64,000 bases of DNA from DASRWT01 sp963748485. Its GTDB lineage: Bacteria; Methylomirabilota; Methylomirabilia; Rokubacteriales; CSP1-6. The translations under genes and the position numbers were made by a program. Positions 41,762 to 50,510 of this stretch are shown piece after piece. Within the stretch, counting starts at the first letter, position 1. Every line of letters starts with the position of its first letter. Where the stretch lies: positions 1 to 64,000 of the forward strand of contig CAVVJF010000015.1 in NCBI GenBank assembly GCA_963748485.1. Direction: 5' to 3'. The notes below the pieces were generated by a model, which made no database searches, had not been told where the DNA came from, and saw nothing but the letters and a program-made list of their open reading frames with translations.

Positions 41762-41798
41762 CTCGCCGCTCGGCAGAGCCGACCGTTCGGGCGGCGAG
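41762..41798 (+). terminator. Compound hairpin after the Mo-hydroxylase operon
   Basis: CTCGCCGC (41762-41769) pairs perfectly with GCGGCGAG (41791-41798). Inside it TCGGC (41770-41774) pairs with GCCGA (41778-41782). The structure lies 11 bp after the cytochrome stop. No T run follows, so termination is only suggested. Confidence 0.35.
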
Positions 41799-41842
41799 TT
41801 CGTGATAGGGTCTGCGGGATTCCAAATTCCCGGAGGTGACCG

Positions 41843-43369
41843 ATGCGCGCTCCGTTCGTGATCCTGCTCGTCGTCCTCGCCGTGTTCGGCGCGGTGGCCC
41901 CTGCGCCCGCGGCCCCGCCCGACGGTACGCTGGCCATCGGCGTCCACGTCACCCTGGTCTCGCGCTGGCTCGATCCCGGCGAGACGGAGGCCTTGATCAC
42001 GCCCTTCATGGTGCTCTACGCGCTCCACGACGCGCTGGTGAAACCGATGCCGGGCGGGATCATGACCCCGAGCCTGGCCGAGTCGTGGACGCTGGCCCGC
42101 GACGGCGTGACCTACGAGTTCGTCATCCGCAAGAACGCGAAGTTCCACAACGGCGATCCCGTCACCGCCGAGGACGTGAAGTTCACCTTCGAGCGGTACA
42201 AGGGCGCCAGCGCCGGTCTTCTGAAGGAGAAGGTGAAGGAGATCCAGACCCCCGCGCCCAATCGCGTGCGCATCGTGCTGAAGGAGGCGTGGCCGGATTT
42301 CATGGCCTTCTATGGCACCTCCGCCACCGGCGCCGCCTGGATCGTGCCCAAGAAGCACATCGAGAAGGTCGGCGAGGTGGAGTACAAGAAGGCGCCGGTG
42401 GGCGCGGGCCCCTTCAAGCTCGTGGCGTTCCAGCCCGGCATCGAGCTGACCATGGAGGCGTTCGCCGACTACTGGCGGAAGGCGCCGACGGTGAAGCGGC
42501 TTGTGATGCGCTCCATCCCCGACGAGACCACGCGCGCCGCCGCCGTCAAGACCAGCGAGGTGGACGTGGCGTTCCTCTTCGGCGGCCCGGTGGCGGGGGA
42601 CCTGCAGCGCTCGCCGGGCGTCAAGATCGTCGCCCCGTTGCTCTACGGCGTCTACTGGCTGGACTTCATCGACCAGTGGGATCCGAAGTCGCCCTGGCAC
42701 GATCGCCGGGTGCGGCTGGCCGCCAGCCTCGCCATCGATCGCAAGGCCATCAATCAGGCCGAGATGCTGGGGCTCGGCAAGCCGGCGGGAGCCTTCGTGC
42801 CGCCGGAGTTCGACTTCGCGCTTCGCCTCGAGCCACCCGCCTTCGACCCGCGCCGGGCCAAGCAGTTGCTCGCCGAGGCCGGTCATCCCAACGGCTTCGA
42901 CGCGGGCGACATCACCCCGCTGCCGCCCTACACCACGCTCGGCGAGACGGTGTCGGGCATGCTTCAGTCGGTGGGGATCCGCAGTCGGGTCCGCACGATG
43001 GAGCGGGCCACCTTCATGAGCACCTGGAGGGAGAAGAAGCTCCACGGCCTCGTCATCGGCGCCACCGGCGCCGCCGGCAACGCCGCCGCGCGCCTGGAAC
43101 CCTTCTTCACCAAGTCGGGCTTCTACGCCTACGGCTCGCTGCCGCAGATCGACGATCTCTTCCAGCGCCAGGCCAAGGAGATGGACCGCAAGCAGCGCGA
43201 GGCGCTGTTGCACCAGATCCAGCAGGTGGTGGCCGACCAGGTACTGGCCGCGCCGATCTTCCAGCAGGGATTCCTGTGCGCGGTGGGCCCGCGCGTCGCC
43301 GAGAGCGCGCTCGGGCTCATCCAGGGCTTCCCCTACACCGGGCCCGCGGAGGACCTCCGGCTCAAGTAG
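41843..43369 (+). CDS. ABC transporter substrate-binding protein, family 5 (oligopeptide type)
   Basis: Periplasmic receptor of 508 residues of the DppA/OppA class. A signal peptide (FVILLVVLAVFGAVAPAPAA) is followed by TPFMVLYALHDALVKPMPGG, LAESWTLARDGVTYEFVIRK, FHNGDPVTAEDVKFTFERYK and GAGPFKLVAFQPGIELTMEA. The late lobe has RRVRLAASLAIDRKAINQAE. No Dpp/Opp permease or ATPase genes follow, so its transporter lies elsewhere. A good ribosome binding site (GGAGGT) precedes ATG 41843. Ligands in this family range from peptides to nickel and opines. Confidence 0.92.
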   Translation: MRAPFVILLVVLAVFGAVAPAPAAPPDGTLAIGVHVTLVSRWLDPGETEALITPFMVLYALHDALVKPMPGGIMTPSLAESWTLARDGVTYEFVIRKNAKFHNGDPVTAEDVKFTFERYKGASAGLLKEKVKEIQTPAPNRVRIVLKEAWPDFMAFYGTSATGAAWIVPKKHIEKVGEVEYKKAPVGAGPFKLVAFQPGIELTMEAFADYWRKAPTVKRLVMRSIPDETTRAAAVKTSEVDVAFLFGGPVAGDLQRSPGVKIVAPLLYGVYWLDFIDQWDPKSPWHDRRVRLAASLAIDRKAINQAEMLGLGKPAGAFVPPEFDFALRLEPPAFDPRRAKQLLAEAGHPNGFDAGDITPLPPYTTLGETVSGMLQSVGIRSRVRTMERATFMSTWREKKLHGLVIGATGAAGNAAARLEPFFTKSGFYAYGSLPQIDDLFQRQAKEMDRKQREALLHQIQQVVADQVLAAPIFQQGFLCAVGPRVAESALGLIQGFPYTGPAEDLRLK

Positions 43370-43435
43370 GGCGTGGCGGAAAAGCTAGGCCGGCACGGGG
43401 TCGCGGGCCCACACTGACTCGAAGGGGGGCCAGCC

Positions 43436-43594
43436 ATGGTGACTCAGGTCCGCGATCCCGGGACCGGCTCGGTGGCCTGTCCGGACTGCGGGCACCAGAT
43501 GCGGCGCACGGACATGATCCGCGAAGGGGATCTGCTCGTGCTGCACCTGGAGTGCCCGTCCTGCGGCTCCAAGGGGAAGCGCGAGCTGCCGTAA
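43436..43594 (+). CDS. 52-residue zinc-ribbon protein
   Basis: A short gene between the binding-protein gene and the convergent metallo-hydrolase. It starts at ATG 43436 after GAAGGGGGG and ends at TAA 43592. It carries two Cys pairs, CPDCGHQ and CPSCGSKG, spaced 23 residues apart, giving a complete zinc ribbon with little else. I know no named family. The start MVTQVRDPGTGSVACPDCG is supported by the ribosome binding site. It may be a nucleic-acid or protein adaptor. Confidence 0.6.
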   Translation: MVTQVRDPGTGSVACPDCGHQMRRTDMIREGDLLVLHLECPSCGSKGKRELP

Positions 43595-43599
43595 CCGCG

Positions 43600-44451
43600 C
43601 TAGGCGAGCGTCCAGCTGGACGGGGCTCCGCTCGTCGTCTCTTCCTTCACGCGCTTCTCCGCCTTGAGCTTCTTCAGGTGGGAGTGCACGGATTGCCCCG
43701 CGTAGCCGTGCAGCGCCTCCGGCACCGCCGCGTAGATCACCTTGACCATGTCGGGGATCGTGCGCTTGCCGTCGCCCATGACGGCGAGGATCTGCCGCTC
43801 CCGCTCCAAGCGATGCGCGATGTATTCCTTGATCAGCGCCTTCGCGTTCTCGATGACCGGCCCGTGGGCGGGATAGATGGTGGCGACGTCCAGGCGCAGG
43901 ATGCGGCGGAGCGAGTCCATGTACTGGACGAGGTCGCCGTCCTCGTCGGGGATCACCGTGGTGGAGCCGCCCAGCACCAGGTCGCCAGTGAAGAGCGACT
44001 TCGTCTCCGGCACGAAGAAGCACAGGTGATCGGAGGCGTGGCCCGGCGTGTGGATGGGCACGAGGGTGACGCCGTCCGCGGCCACGACCTGGCCGTCTCT
44101 TAGGTCAGAGATAGCAGGCGGCAGATCGGTGTCTTTATGAACCATCTTGGCGACCGGCGTGCCGGGATACTGCGCGAGCAGGTCCTTCACGCCGCCCAGG
44201 TGATCCTTGTGGCGATGGGTGAGGAGGACCCGGGCGGGCGCGCGCCAGCCGCGCTCGGCCATGTACGTCTCGAGCAGCGGCATCCAGCCGGGCACGCCCG
44301 CCCCGGTGTCGATCAGGATCGGCGAGCGGTCGCCCACGAGATACGTGTTGGTGCCGGGGCCCGTCATCATGCCCGGGTTGAGCCCGAGCACGCGGCCCAC
44401 CCAGTCGGTAGGCGTCGCCGTCTTGGGAAAATTCGGGTCGATCCAGGGCAT
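43600..44451 (-). CDS. MBL-fold metallo-hydrolase, LACTB2-like
   Basis: Zinc hydrolase of 283 residues. The start MPWIDPNFPKTATPTDWVGR is followed by GLNPGMMTGPGTNTYLVGDR and the metal motif THRHKDH. Other ligands fall in IHTPGHASDHLCFF, LFTGDLVLGGSTTVI and YPAHGPVIENAKALIKEYI. A winged-helix-like C-terminus (HGYAGQSVHSHLKKLKAEKR) identifies the LACTB2-like branch. These hydrolases act on thioesters, lactones or nucleic acids. It lies 17 bp after livF on the same strand and could remove CoA or open a lactone in the pathway encoded by the long operon. Confidence 0.88.
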   Translation of the reverse strand: MPWIDPNFPKTATPTDWVGRVLGLNPGMMTGPGTNTYLVGDRSPILIDTGAGVPGWMPLLETYMAERGWRAPARVLLTHRHKDHLGGVKDLLAQYPGTPVAKMVHKDTDLPPAISDLRDGQVVAADGVTLVPIHTPGHASDHLCFFVPETKSLFTGDLVLGGSTTVIPDEDGDLVQYMDSLRRILRLDVATIYPAHGPVIENAKALIKEYIAHRLERERQILAVMGDGKRTIPDMVKVIYAAVPEALHGYAGQSVHSHLKKLKAEKRVKEETTSGAPSSWTLA

Positions 44452-44468
44452 CGCGGTCCTCTCCGGCC

Positions 44469-45167
44469 TCAGGCCACTCCCAGGTAGCGCCGCTTCACGT
44501 CCTCGGCGGCTTCGAGGCCCGCCGGCGTTCCCTCGTACACGACCTGTCCCTTGCTCATCACGTACACCCGGTCGGCCACCTGCAGGGCCAGGTGATAGTT
44601 CTGCTCCACGAGCAGGATCGAGAGGCGCTCGTCCTTCAGCCGCCGCACGATCCGGCCGATCTCCCGGACGATCAGGGGCGCCAGCCCCTCCGACGGCTCA
44701 TCCAGGAGAAGCAGGCGGCCATTGGTCAGCAGCGCCCGCCCGATGGCCAGCATCTGCTGCTCCCCCCCGGAGAGTGTACCGCCGGCCTGCTCGGCGCGCT
44801 CGCGGAGCCGCGGAAACAGCGCGAAGACCCGCTCCAGCGTCCAGCCGCTCGCGCGGGCGCCGAGCAGGAGGTTCTCGCGCACGCTGAGGGGGGCGAAGAT
44901 GCGCCGCCCCTGCGGCACCAGCGCGATCCCGCGCCGGGCGATGCGATAGGCCGGCCACGCGTGGATGGCATCGCCGTCCAGCACGATGCGGCCGGCCCGC
45001 GGCGGAGTGAAGCCGACGATGCTCCGGATCACGGTGGTCTTGCCCGCCCCGTTGCGGCCGAGCAGCGCTACTGCCTCCCCCGCCCCCACCCGCAGCGTCA
45101 CGCCGTGCAGCACGTGGCTGTCGCCGTAGTAGGTGTCGATGCCCGCGACCTCGAGGGTGGCGCTCAT
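44469..45167 (-). CDS. livF: Branched-chain amino acid-type ABC ATPase LivF
   Basis: ABC ATP-binding protein of 232 residues. Walker A is LLGRNGAGKTT, the signature is LSGGEQQMLAIGRAL and Walker B is LLLLDEPSEGLAP. The start motif TLEVAGIDTYYGDSHVLHGV is LivF-like, as is the length. It overlaps livG by four bases (ATGA) and forms the second nucleotide-binding subunit of the HAAT transporter. The gene order SBP-H-M-G-F is canonical. The imported compound need not be an amino acid, given the aromatic-type enzymes upstream. Confidence 0.95.
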   Translation of the reverse strand: MSATLEVAGIDTYYGDSHVLHGVTLRVGAGEAVALLGRNGAGKTTVIRSIVGFTPPRAGRIVLDGDAIHAWPAYRIARRGIALVPQGRRIFAPLSVRENLLLGARASGWTLERVFALFPRLRERAEQAGGTLSGGEQQMLAIGRALLTNGRLLLLDEPSEGLAPLIVREIGRIVRRLKDERLSILLVEQNYHLALQVADRVYVMSKGQVVYEGTPAGLEAAEDVKRRYLGVA

Positions 45168-45913
45168 GCCGAGCCCAGGTACACCTCGTAGACTCGCGGA
45201 TCCGACTTCACGTGGTCGAAGGTGCCTTCTGTGAGCACCTCGCCGTAGTGAAGGACGGTGACCCGGTCGGCCAGCGAGGCCACCACGTCCATGTCGTGCT
45301 CGATGATGAGGAGGGTGATGTCGCGCGGCAGCCCCTCCAGCATCCGCGTCATCCGCAGCGTCTCATCCGGTGACATCCCCGCCGTCGGCTCATCGAGGAG
45401 GAGCAGGCGCGGGCGCGTGCCGAGGGCGAGCCCGATCTCGAGTTGCCGCTGCTCGCCGTAGGAGAGCGCGCCCGCGGGCACCTCGAGGCGGTCGAGGAGG
45501 CCCACCGCCTCCGCCGTCTCGCGGGCGCGCGCGAGGGGCGCGCGCAGGCGGCTCACGCCACCGAGCAGGTTCCAGCTTCCCTGCCCGTCGGCGGCGGCGG
45601 CCAAGCGCAAATTCTCGAACACAGACAATCGCGGGAAAAGATTGTTGCGCTGAAAGGACCGGGCGAGGCCGCGTCGGGCCACCGCGTGGGGCGCGAGGCC
45701 GGTGATGGGGGCGCCGGCGAGCAGCACGCGTCCCCCGCTCGGCGTCAGATGTCCGGTGATCAGATTGAAGAGCGTGGTCTTCCCCGCCCCGTTGGGGCCG
45801 ATGATGGCCCGCCGCTCGCGCTCGGCGATCTCGAGCGACACCGCGCTGACGGCCGCGAGCGCCCCGAAATGCCGGGTGAGACGCTCGAGCGCGAGCAGCG
45901 GCGCGGTCGTCAC
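45164..45913 (-). CDS. livG: Branched-chain amino acid-type ABC ATPase LivG
   Basis: ABC ATP-binding protein of 249 residues. Walker A is IIGPNGAGKTTLFNLITG, the signature is LSYGEQRQLEIGLALG and Walker B is LLLLDEPTAGMSPDE. The LivG hallmark ARSFQRNNLFPRLSVFENLR is present. GTG 45913 overlaps the livM stop as GTGA, so translation is coupled. A much longer open frame upstream is an artefact of high GC. Confidence 0.95.
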   Translation of the reverse strand: MTTAPLLALERLTRHFGALAAVSAVSLEIAERERRAIIGPNGAGKTTLFNLITGHLTPSGGRVLLAGAPITGLAPHAVARRGLARSFQRNNLFPRLSVFENLRLAAAADGQGSWNLLGGVSRLRAPLARARETAEAVGLLDRLEVPAGALSYGEQRQLEIGLALGTRPRLLLLDEPTAGMSPDETLRMTRMLEGLPRDITLLIIEHDMDVVASLADRVTVLHYGEVLTEGTFDHVKSDPRVYEVYLGSA

Positions 45914-46833
45914 GCGCGCAGTCCCACGCGGCCGCGCAGGGTGCCCACGATGCCGCCGGGCGCGAAGAGCACGAGCAGTACGAAGGTCAGCCCCAGGATC
46001 AGCATCCAGCGCTCGGTATAGGAGGACACCAGGCTCTGCAGCAGGATGAAGGCGCCGGCGCCGAGCACGGCGCCGCCGAGGGTGCCGGTGCCGCCGATGA
46101 TGACCATGAGCAGCGCCTGGCCGGACGTGGTCCAGAAAAACGCGTCCGGCGATACCGAGCCCTGGAACTGCGTGTAGAGCGAGCCCGCGATCCCCGCCAC
46201 CGTGCCCGCGATGACGAAGGCGAGAAGCTTGTAGCGGTTGACCGGATAGCCCACCGCCTGCATGCGCGCCTCGTTCTCGTGGATGCCCCGCAGCACGTGG
46301 CCGAAGGGCGAGCGCGTCACGCGCCAGAGGAAGAGGGCGAGCGCGCCGGCGATGGCGAGCAGATAGAGATGGAAGCGCCCCAGGCTCGCGACGGAGAGCC
46401 CGAGCACCGGCGGCCGCGGCACCCCGACGAGCCCGTCCTCGGCGCCGAGGAACGCGTTCTGGAAGGCCACCGCGTAGAACATCTGAGAAAAGGCCAGCGT
46501 GAGCATGATGAAGTAGACACCGCTCACCCGGATGGAGAAGAAGCCGATGACGAGCGCGCCGAGGGCGGCGGCGGCGGCGGGCACGAGGAGCGCGGTGATG
46601 AGGCCGGGCCACTGCACCAGGGTGAGGGCGGCCGCGTAGGCGCCGATGCCGAAGAAGGCGGAATGGCCGAAGGACACCATGCCCGCATAGCCCATGAGGA
46701 GGTCCAGGCTCATGGCGAAGATCCCGAAGATGAGGATCTCCTGGAGCAGCTTCACGGGATACGGCCCCGCGAAGAGGGGAAAGACCGCGAGCGCCAGGGC
46801 CAGCGCCGCGAACGCGACGGCGCGGACGATCAC
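45910..46833 (-). CDS. livM: Branched-chain amino acid-type ABC permease LivM
   Basis: Membrane subunit of 307 residues with about eight helices. Landmarks are ILIFGIFAMSLDLLMGYAGM, VSFGHSAFFGIGAYAAALTL and, for the cytoplasmic coupling loop, SPFGHVLRGIHENEARMQAV. Also present is GTLGGAVLGAGAFILLQSLV. The GTG start at 46833 overlaps the livH stop (GTGA). Pairs with LivH in the membrane. Confidence 0.94.
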   Translation of the reverse strand: MIVRAVAFAALALALAVFPLFAGPYPVKLLQEILIFGIFAMSLDLLMGYAGMVSFGHSAFFGIGAYAAALTLVQWPGLITALLVPAAAAALGALVIGFFSIRVSGVYFIMLTLAFSQMFYAVAFQNAFLGAEDGLVGVPRPPVLGLSVASLGRFHLYLLAIAGALALFLWRVTRSPFGHVLRGIHENEARMQAVGYPVNRYKLLAFVIAGTVAGIAGSLYTQFQGSVSPDAFFWTTSGQALLMVIIGGTGTLGGAVLGAGAFILLQSLVSSYTERWMLILGLTFVLLVLFAPGGIVGTLRGRVGLRA

Positions 46834-47696
46834 TTGAGCGCCCGGCCGAAGAGCCCCTGCGGCCGGAGCAAGAGGATCAACGCCATCACGACGTAGATGA
46901 TGAGCATGGAGGCGCCCGGCAGCCACGCCTTGCCGAAGGTCTCGGCCTGGCCGATCACGAGGCTGCCCACGAGGGAGCCCTTGAGGCTGCCCAGCCCCCC
47001 GACCACCACCACGATGAGCGCGGGCACGAGGATGCTCGCGCCCATGGGCGGGTAAGCCGACTGGATCGGCCCCGCGATCACCCCCGACAGCCCCGCTAGC
47101 GCCGCCCCGAAGGCGAATACCAGCGTGAACACACGTGAGACGTTGATCCCCATCCCCGCCGACATCTCGGCGTCGAACACCCCCGCGCGGATGATGGCGC
47201 CGAGCCGCGTGCGCTCGATGAGGAGCCACAACGCCAGCGCCATCACGAGCCCGAACACGATCACGAACAGCCGGTACGAGGGAATCACCGCGCCCCAGAT
47301 GTTCACGGAGCTCGCGAAGATCTCGGGCGTGGGGATGGAGCGGATGCGCCCACCCCAGATCCACTTCACCAGATCCTCGAACACATAGATCAACCCGAAG
47401 GTCAGCAGCACCTGATCCAGCGGCCCTCGCCGATACAGCGGCCGCAGGCACGACCGCTCCACGGCCGCGCCCACCACCGCCACCGCCACCGGCGCCAACG
47501 CCAACGCAAACCAGAAATTCCCAGTCGCCGCGACGAGCGCCAGCCCCGCATAGGCGCCCAGCATGTAAAAGGAGCCATGAGCGAGGTTGACCACATCGAG
47601 CATCCCAAAGATGAGCGTCAGCCCGACGGAGAGCAGGAAGAGCAAGACCCCGTACGACAGCCCATTCAGCGCCTGCGCGAAGAGATCAGCGGCCAC
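46830..47696 (-). CDS. livH: Branched-chain amino acid-type ABC permease LivH
   Basis: Membrane subunit of 288 residues. It starts FAQALNGLSYGVLLFLLSVG and continues LTLIFGMLDVVNLAHGSFYM, the standard LivH opening. The coupling region is ERTRLGAIIRAGVFDAEMSA, and GGLGSLKGSLVGSLVIGQAE follows. ATG 47696 lies 66 bp downstream (in transcription direction) of a very strong hairpin that separates it from the binding-protein gene. The expression of livHMGF is therefore likely tuned separately. Confidence 0.94.
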   Translation of the reverse strand: MAADLFAQALNGLSYGVLLFLLSVGLTLIFGMLDVVNLAHGSFYMLGAYAGLALVAATGNFWFALALAPVAVAVVGAAVERSCLRPLYRRGPLDQVLLTFGLIYVFEDLVKWIWGGRIRSIPTPEIFASSVNIWGAVIPSYRLFVIVFGLVMALALWLLIERTRLGAIIRAGVFDAEMSAGMGINVSRVFTLVFAFGAALAGLSGVIAGPIQSAYPPMGASILVPALIVVVVGGLGSLKGSLVGSLVIGQAETFGKAWLPGASMLIIYVVMALILLLRPQGLFGRALK

Positions 47697-47761
47697 TACG
47701 CCCTAAGCCACGCGCCGACGGGGGGGATTGGCTGACGAACGTGACGATCGGACGTGATTGA

Positions 47762-47850
47762 CGGGACGGCGGCGGGGGCGGCAGTGTGGGCGATCGGCGA
47801 GTGGGGTACCGAGCAAGAGCGCCCACACTGCCGCCCCCGCCGCCGTCCCG
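47762..47850. repeat. Perfect 31-bp inverted repeat between the SBP gene and livH
   Basis: The arm 47762-47792 is the exact reverse complement of 47820-47850, with a 27-base loop that contains GGTACC. Most pairs are G-C, so the RNA hairpin would be extremely stable. In the minus-strand transcript it lies 56 bp after the binding-protein stop and 66 bp before the livH start. No U run follows, so it is more likely an attenuator or an mRNA end-protector than a classical terminator. No transposase gene is linked to it. Confidence 0.85.
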
Positions 47851-47905
47851 ACCGCAAACCTCCCAGCCTCCACCCACCCGCCCGCCCAACCTCCGCCGCG
47901 CGACG

Positions 47906-49120
47906 CTAGGCCGGCAGTGTGCAGCCAGTTCCCGGGTCCGTGACGTTCGCAACCTTGTCGATCGGCACGTTGTTGAGGCCGCCGGCCACTTCCTTTACTT
48001 CGCGGATGTAGATGAACGGCTGGATCACGTTGTGCGTCTTGGGATCGAACCGGAAGCGGCCGCGCGGGCTGTCAAACTCCACCTTCTCGATCGCGGCGAC
48101 CAGCTTGTCCTTGTCCTGGGTGTTGCCGTTCACGGCCTTGAGCGCGCGCACGATGACCTCGGCGGTGTCGTAGCCCTGGCAGGCGAAGCCATCCGGCATC
48201 TTGCCGGCGTACTTCGCGCGGAAGTCCTTCACGAACTGCTGGTTGACCGCGTTGTCGAGCAGCGGCGTGTAGAAGTGGCCAGTGATCACGCCCAGCGCGG
48301 AGCGGCCCTGCGCGGGGAGCACGTCGGGCTCCGTGAGGAAGCCGGCCCCGGTGAGCTTCATCGTCTGCTTCAGCCCGAACTGATCGAACTGCTTCACGAA
48401 GTTCACCGCGTCGGTGCCGGAGAAGAAGGCGTAGACCGCCTTCGCGCCCGACTGACGCATCTTGGTGAGGTAGGGCGCGTAGTCCGTCTCCCCGAGCTTC
48501 GGGTAGTCCTCGCCGACAACCTTGCCGCCCGCGGGCACGTACGTCTCCTTGAACGCCTCCATCATGTCCTTGCCCGCCTGATAGTTGGGCGCGGTGAGGA
48601 ACACGTCCTTGGTGACGTTCTTGGCCACCCAGCCGCCCATGGGCTGGTTCGGCTGCCAGTTGGAGAACGAGCTGCGGAAGATCCACTTCGAGCAGCGGCC
48701 GCGCGCGATGGCGTCGGCACCCGCGTTGGAGACGATGAGGATGGTCTTCGAGTTGTGCACCTTGTCACGCATCCCCATGAGGATGCCCGAGTGCACGGGG
48801 CCGGTGAGGATGTCGACCTTGTCGGAATCGATGAGCTTCTCGGTCTTGCGGATACCCACCGGCGGCTGCATCTCGTCGTCTTCCTTCACCATCTCGATCT
48901 TGCGGCCGGCGACGGTCCAGTTCTCACGCGCGAAGACCAGCTCCATCGCCTGCGTGATGCTCTCGCCGAGCACCGCGTACACGCCCGTGTACGGCAAGAC
49001 CACGCCGATCTTGATGGGCGCGCCTTGGGCGTGCGCCCGGAGGACCCACGGGCCCACCGCCGCGCTCGCGGCGACCGCCCCTGCCCCGCCGAGGAGTTTC
49101 CGTCGCGTCAGATGCGTCAT
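47906..49120 (-). CDS. Liv-type ABC transporter substrate-binding protein
   Basis: Periplasmic receptor of 404 residues (Peripla_BP_6). The N-terminus MTHLTRRKLLGGAGAVAASA has a Tat-like RRK motif and ends at AHAQ. Landmarks are PIKIGVVLPYTGVYAVLGES, VDILTGPVHSGILMGMRDKV and FIYIREVKEVAGGLNNVPID. This branch often binds aromatic acids rather than amino acids, which would suit the CoA ligase and dioxygenase upstream. ATG 49120 follows AGGAGG. An apparent upstream ATG at 49128 runs into a stop. Confidence 0.9.
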   Translation of the reverse strand: MTHLTRRKLLGGAGAVAASAAVGPWVLRAHAQGAPIKIGVVLPYTGVYAVLGESITQAMELVFARENWTVAGRKIEMVKEDDEMQPPVGIRKTEKLIDSDKVDILTGPVHSGILMGMRDKVHNSKTILIVSNAGADAIARGRCSKWIFRSSFSNWQPNQPMGGWVAKNVTKDVFLTAPNYQAGKDMMEAFKETYVPAGGKVVGEDYPKLGETDYAPYLTKMRQSGAKAVYAFFSGTDAVNFVKQFDQFGLKQTMKLTGAGFLTEPDVLPAQGRSALGVITGHFYTPLLDNAVNQQFVKDFRAKYAGKMPDGFACQGYDTAEVIVRALKAVNGNTQDKDKLVAAIEKVEFDSPRGRFRFDPKTHNVIQPFIYIREVKEVAGGLNNVPIDKVANVTDPGTGCTLPA

Positions 49121-49221
49121 CGCCTCATTCCTCCTGGTTCGTGTGCTGGAGAAGTCGGTATGAAAGGCACCCGATGGTACACCAAGACCAACGCGCGACG
49201 AAGGTCGGCGGTTCGCTCGGA

Positions 49222-50073
49222 TCAGTCCTGCGCCAGCAGCGAAATCACGTAGTTGCCGGAGCCGGACGAGGGCCCGTAGGCGTGCACCCGGGGCTCGAAG
49301 CGCTGTCCCGACTCGATCAGGGTCCCCATCATCATGGCGAGGTGCCGGCCGCCCATCTCGGCTTCCACGGTGCGCACGTACTCGGGCAGCCATGCCCAGC
49401 ACTTCTCGAAGTCGCCGGCGGCGAGCAGACGTGCGAACTCGTGGTCGAGCGCCTCGTCCTCCGGCCGCGGGCCCTTCTCCGGGCCCCGCACGAGCTTGTG
49501 CGACACGCTGCCGCTCGCCACGAAGCCCACGCGCTTGCCGCTCTGACGCGCCACCCGCGCCACCGTGCGCCCCCAGGCGAAACACTCCTCCAGGTTGGCG
49601 GACAGGCACACCGACACCGGCACCAGCGGCAGCCGCTGCGCGCGATCGAGGTAGCACACCATCGGCATCACGGTGCCATAGTCCAGCGGATAGTGGACGT
49701 CGTTGGCGAGCACGGTCTGGCGCCCCTCGGCCTTCCCGCGCGCGACGAGCGCGGCGGCCAGGCCATAATCGCCGGGATAGTCGTAGGCGACACCGTGAAT
49801 GATCTCGGGGGCTTCCTGCGCGGTGAGCACGCCCTGATGCCGCGGCGTCCCGTCCACCACGGTCGGGAAGGTCGTGACGAGGTGACAGGAGTTGATCACC
49901 ATCGCGTCCAGGCGGGCGCCGGCCACGTCCGCGCCCTGGGCGACGAGCCCGTCGCGAACCGGGCGGAAGACCTCGGAGGCCAGGCGCCCCTCGAAGGCGG
50001 CCTCGAGCGTGCAGTAGCGCGGCGTGTGCACGGAGAGGAACACGCCGGCGAGCGATCCCGTGGTCGATGTCAT
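49222..50073 (-). CDS. Class III extradiol dioxygenase-like protein (LigB superfamily)
   Basis: Predicted Fe(II) ring-cleavage dioxygenase of 283 residues. In LigB the iron is held by His12, His61 and Glu242. Here H16 (LSVHTPRY) and H64 (VINSCHLV) have the same spacing, with a Glu at about 237-239 (TVEAEMGGRHLAMMMG). VGFVASGSVSHKLVRGPEKG carries the second-sphere His region. A ring-cleavage role is inferred from fold and ligands; some members cleave protocatechuate- or gallate-like substrates. It overlaps the thioesterase gene by four bases. Confidence 0.82.
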   Translation of the reverse strand: MTSTTGSLAGVFLSVHTPRYCTLEAAFEGRLASEVFRPVRDGLVAQGADVAGARLDAMVINSCHLVTTFPTVVDGTPRHQGVLTAQEAPEIIHGVAYDYPGDYGLAAALVARGKAEGRQTVLANDVHYPLDYGTVMPMVCYLDRAQRLPLVPVSVCLSANLEECFAWGRTVARVARQSGKRVGFVASGSVSHKLVRGPEKGPRPEDEALDHEFARLLAAGDFEKCWAWLPEYVRTVEAEMGGRHLAMMMGTLIESGQRFEPRVHAYGPSSGSGNYVISLLAQD

Positions 50074-50510
50074 GCGGGCAGGCCTCCCTCGGCGCCGAGC
50101 AGCCGGACGATCTCGTCGGGGATGGGCCGGGCGCGCAGCCGCCCGCCGGGCTCGTCGGGCGATGCCACCCAGCCCCGCACCTCGAAACCGCGCGCGCAGC
50201 GCGTCTCGTCCACCGAGACATCGTGCTCGACGCGGAATGTCTTCTCGCTCACCTCGACCACCACGCTCTCGATCGAGACGACGTCGCCATAGCGCACCGG
50301 CGCGGCGAACCGCGCGCCGCATTCCAAGATCGGCACCCCCACGATGCGGTAGCGCGGGAACATGATGGGCCACGGCTGCCCGATCGACTCGAACAGGGCC
50401 TCGGTGGCCAGATCGAACCACTCGAAGAAGCGCGGGTAGAAGACGATGCCCGCGGGATCGACCTCGCTCCACCGCACCTTCGCCGTCCACCGGTGGCTCG
50501 CGCCGCTCAT
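50070..50510 (-). CDS. Acyl-CoA thioesterase (4-hydroxybenzoyl-CoA thioesterase-like hot-dog)
   Basis: Hot-dog fold protein of 146 residues. The catalytic-type motif is VRWSEVDPAGIVFYPRFFEW with the Asp of the Pseudomonas 4HBT type, followed by FDLATEALFESIG. VSEKTFRVEHDVSVDETRCA is the usual strand region. Overlaps of four bases with both neighbours couple it to the CoA ligase and the dioxygenase. It probably releases CoA from an aryl- or acyl-CoA made in the same pathway. Confidence 0.88.
   Translation of the reverse strand: MSGASHRWTAKVRWSEVDPAGIVFYPRFFEWFDLATEALFESIGQPWPIMFPRYRIVGVPILECGARFAAPVRYGDVVSIESVVVEVSEKTFRVEHDVSVDETRCARGFEVRGWVASPDEPGGRLRARPIPDEIVRLLGAEGGLPA

Noticed and set aside
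47762..47850. Inverted repeat as ends of an insertion sequence
   Set aside because: Only 27 bp lie between the arms, with no transposase or target duplication.
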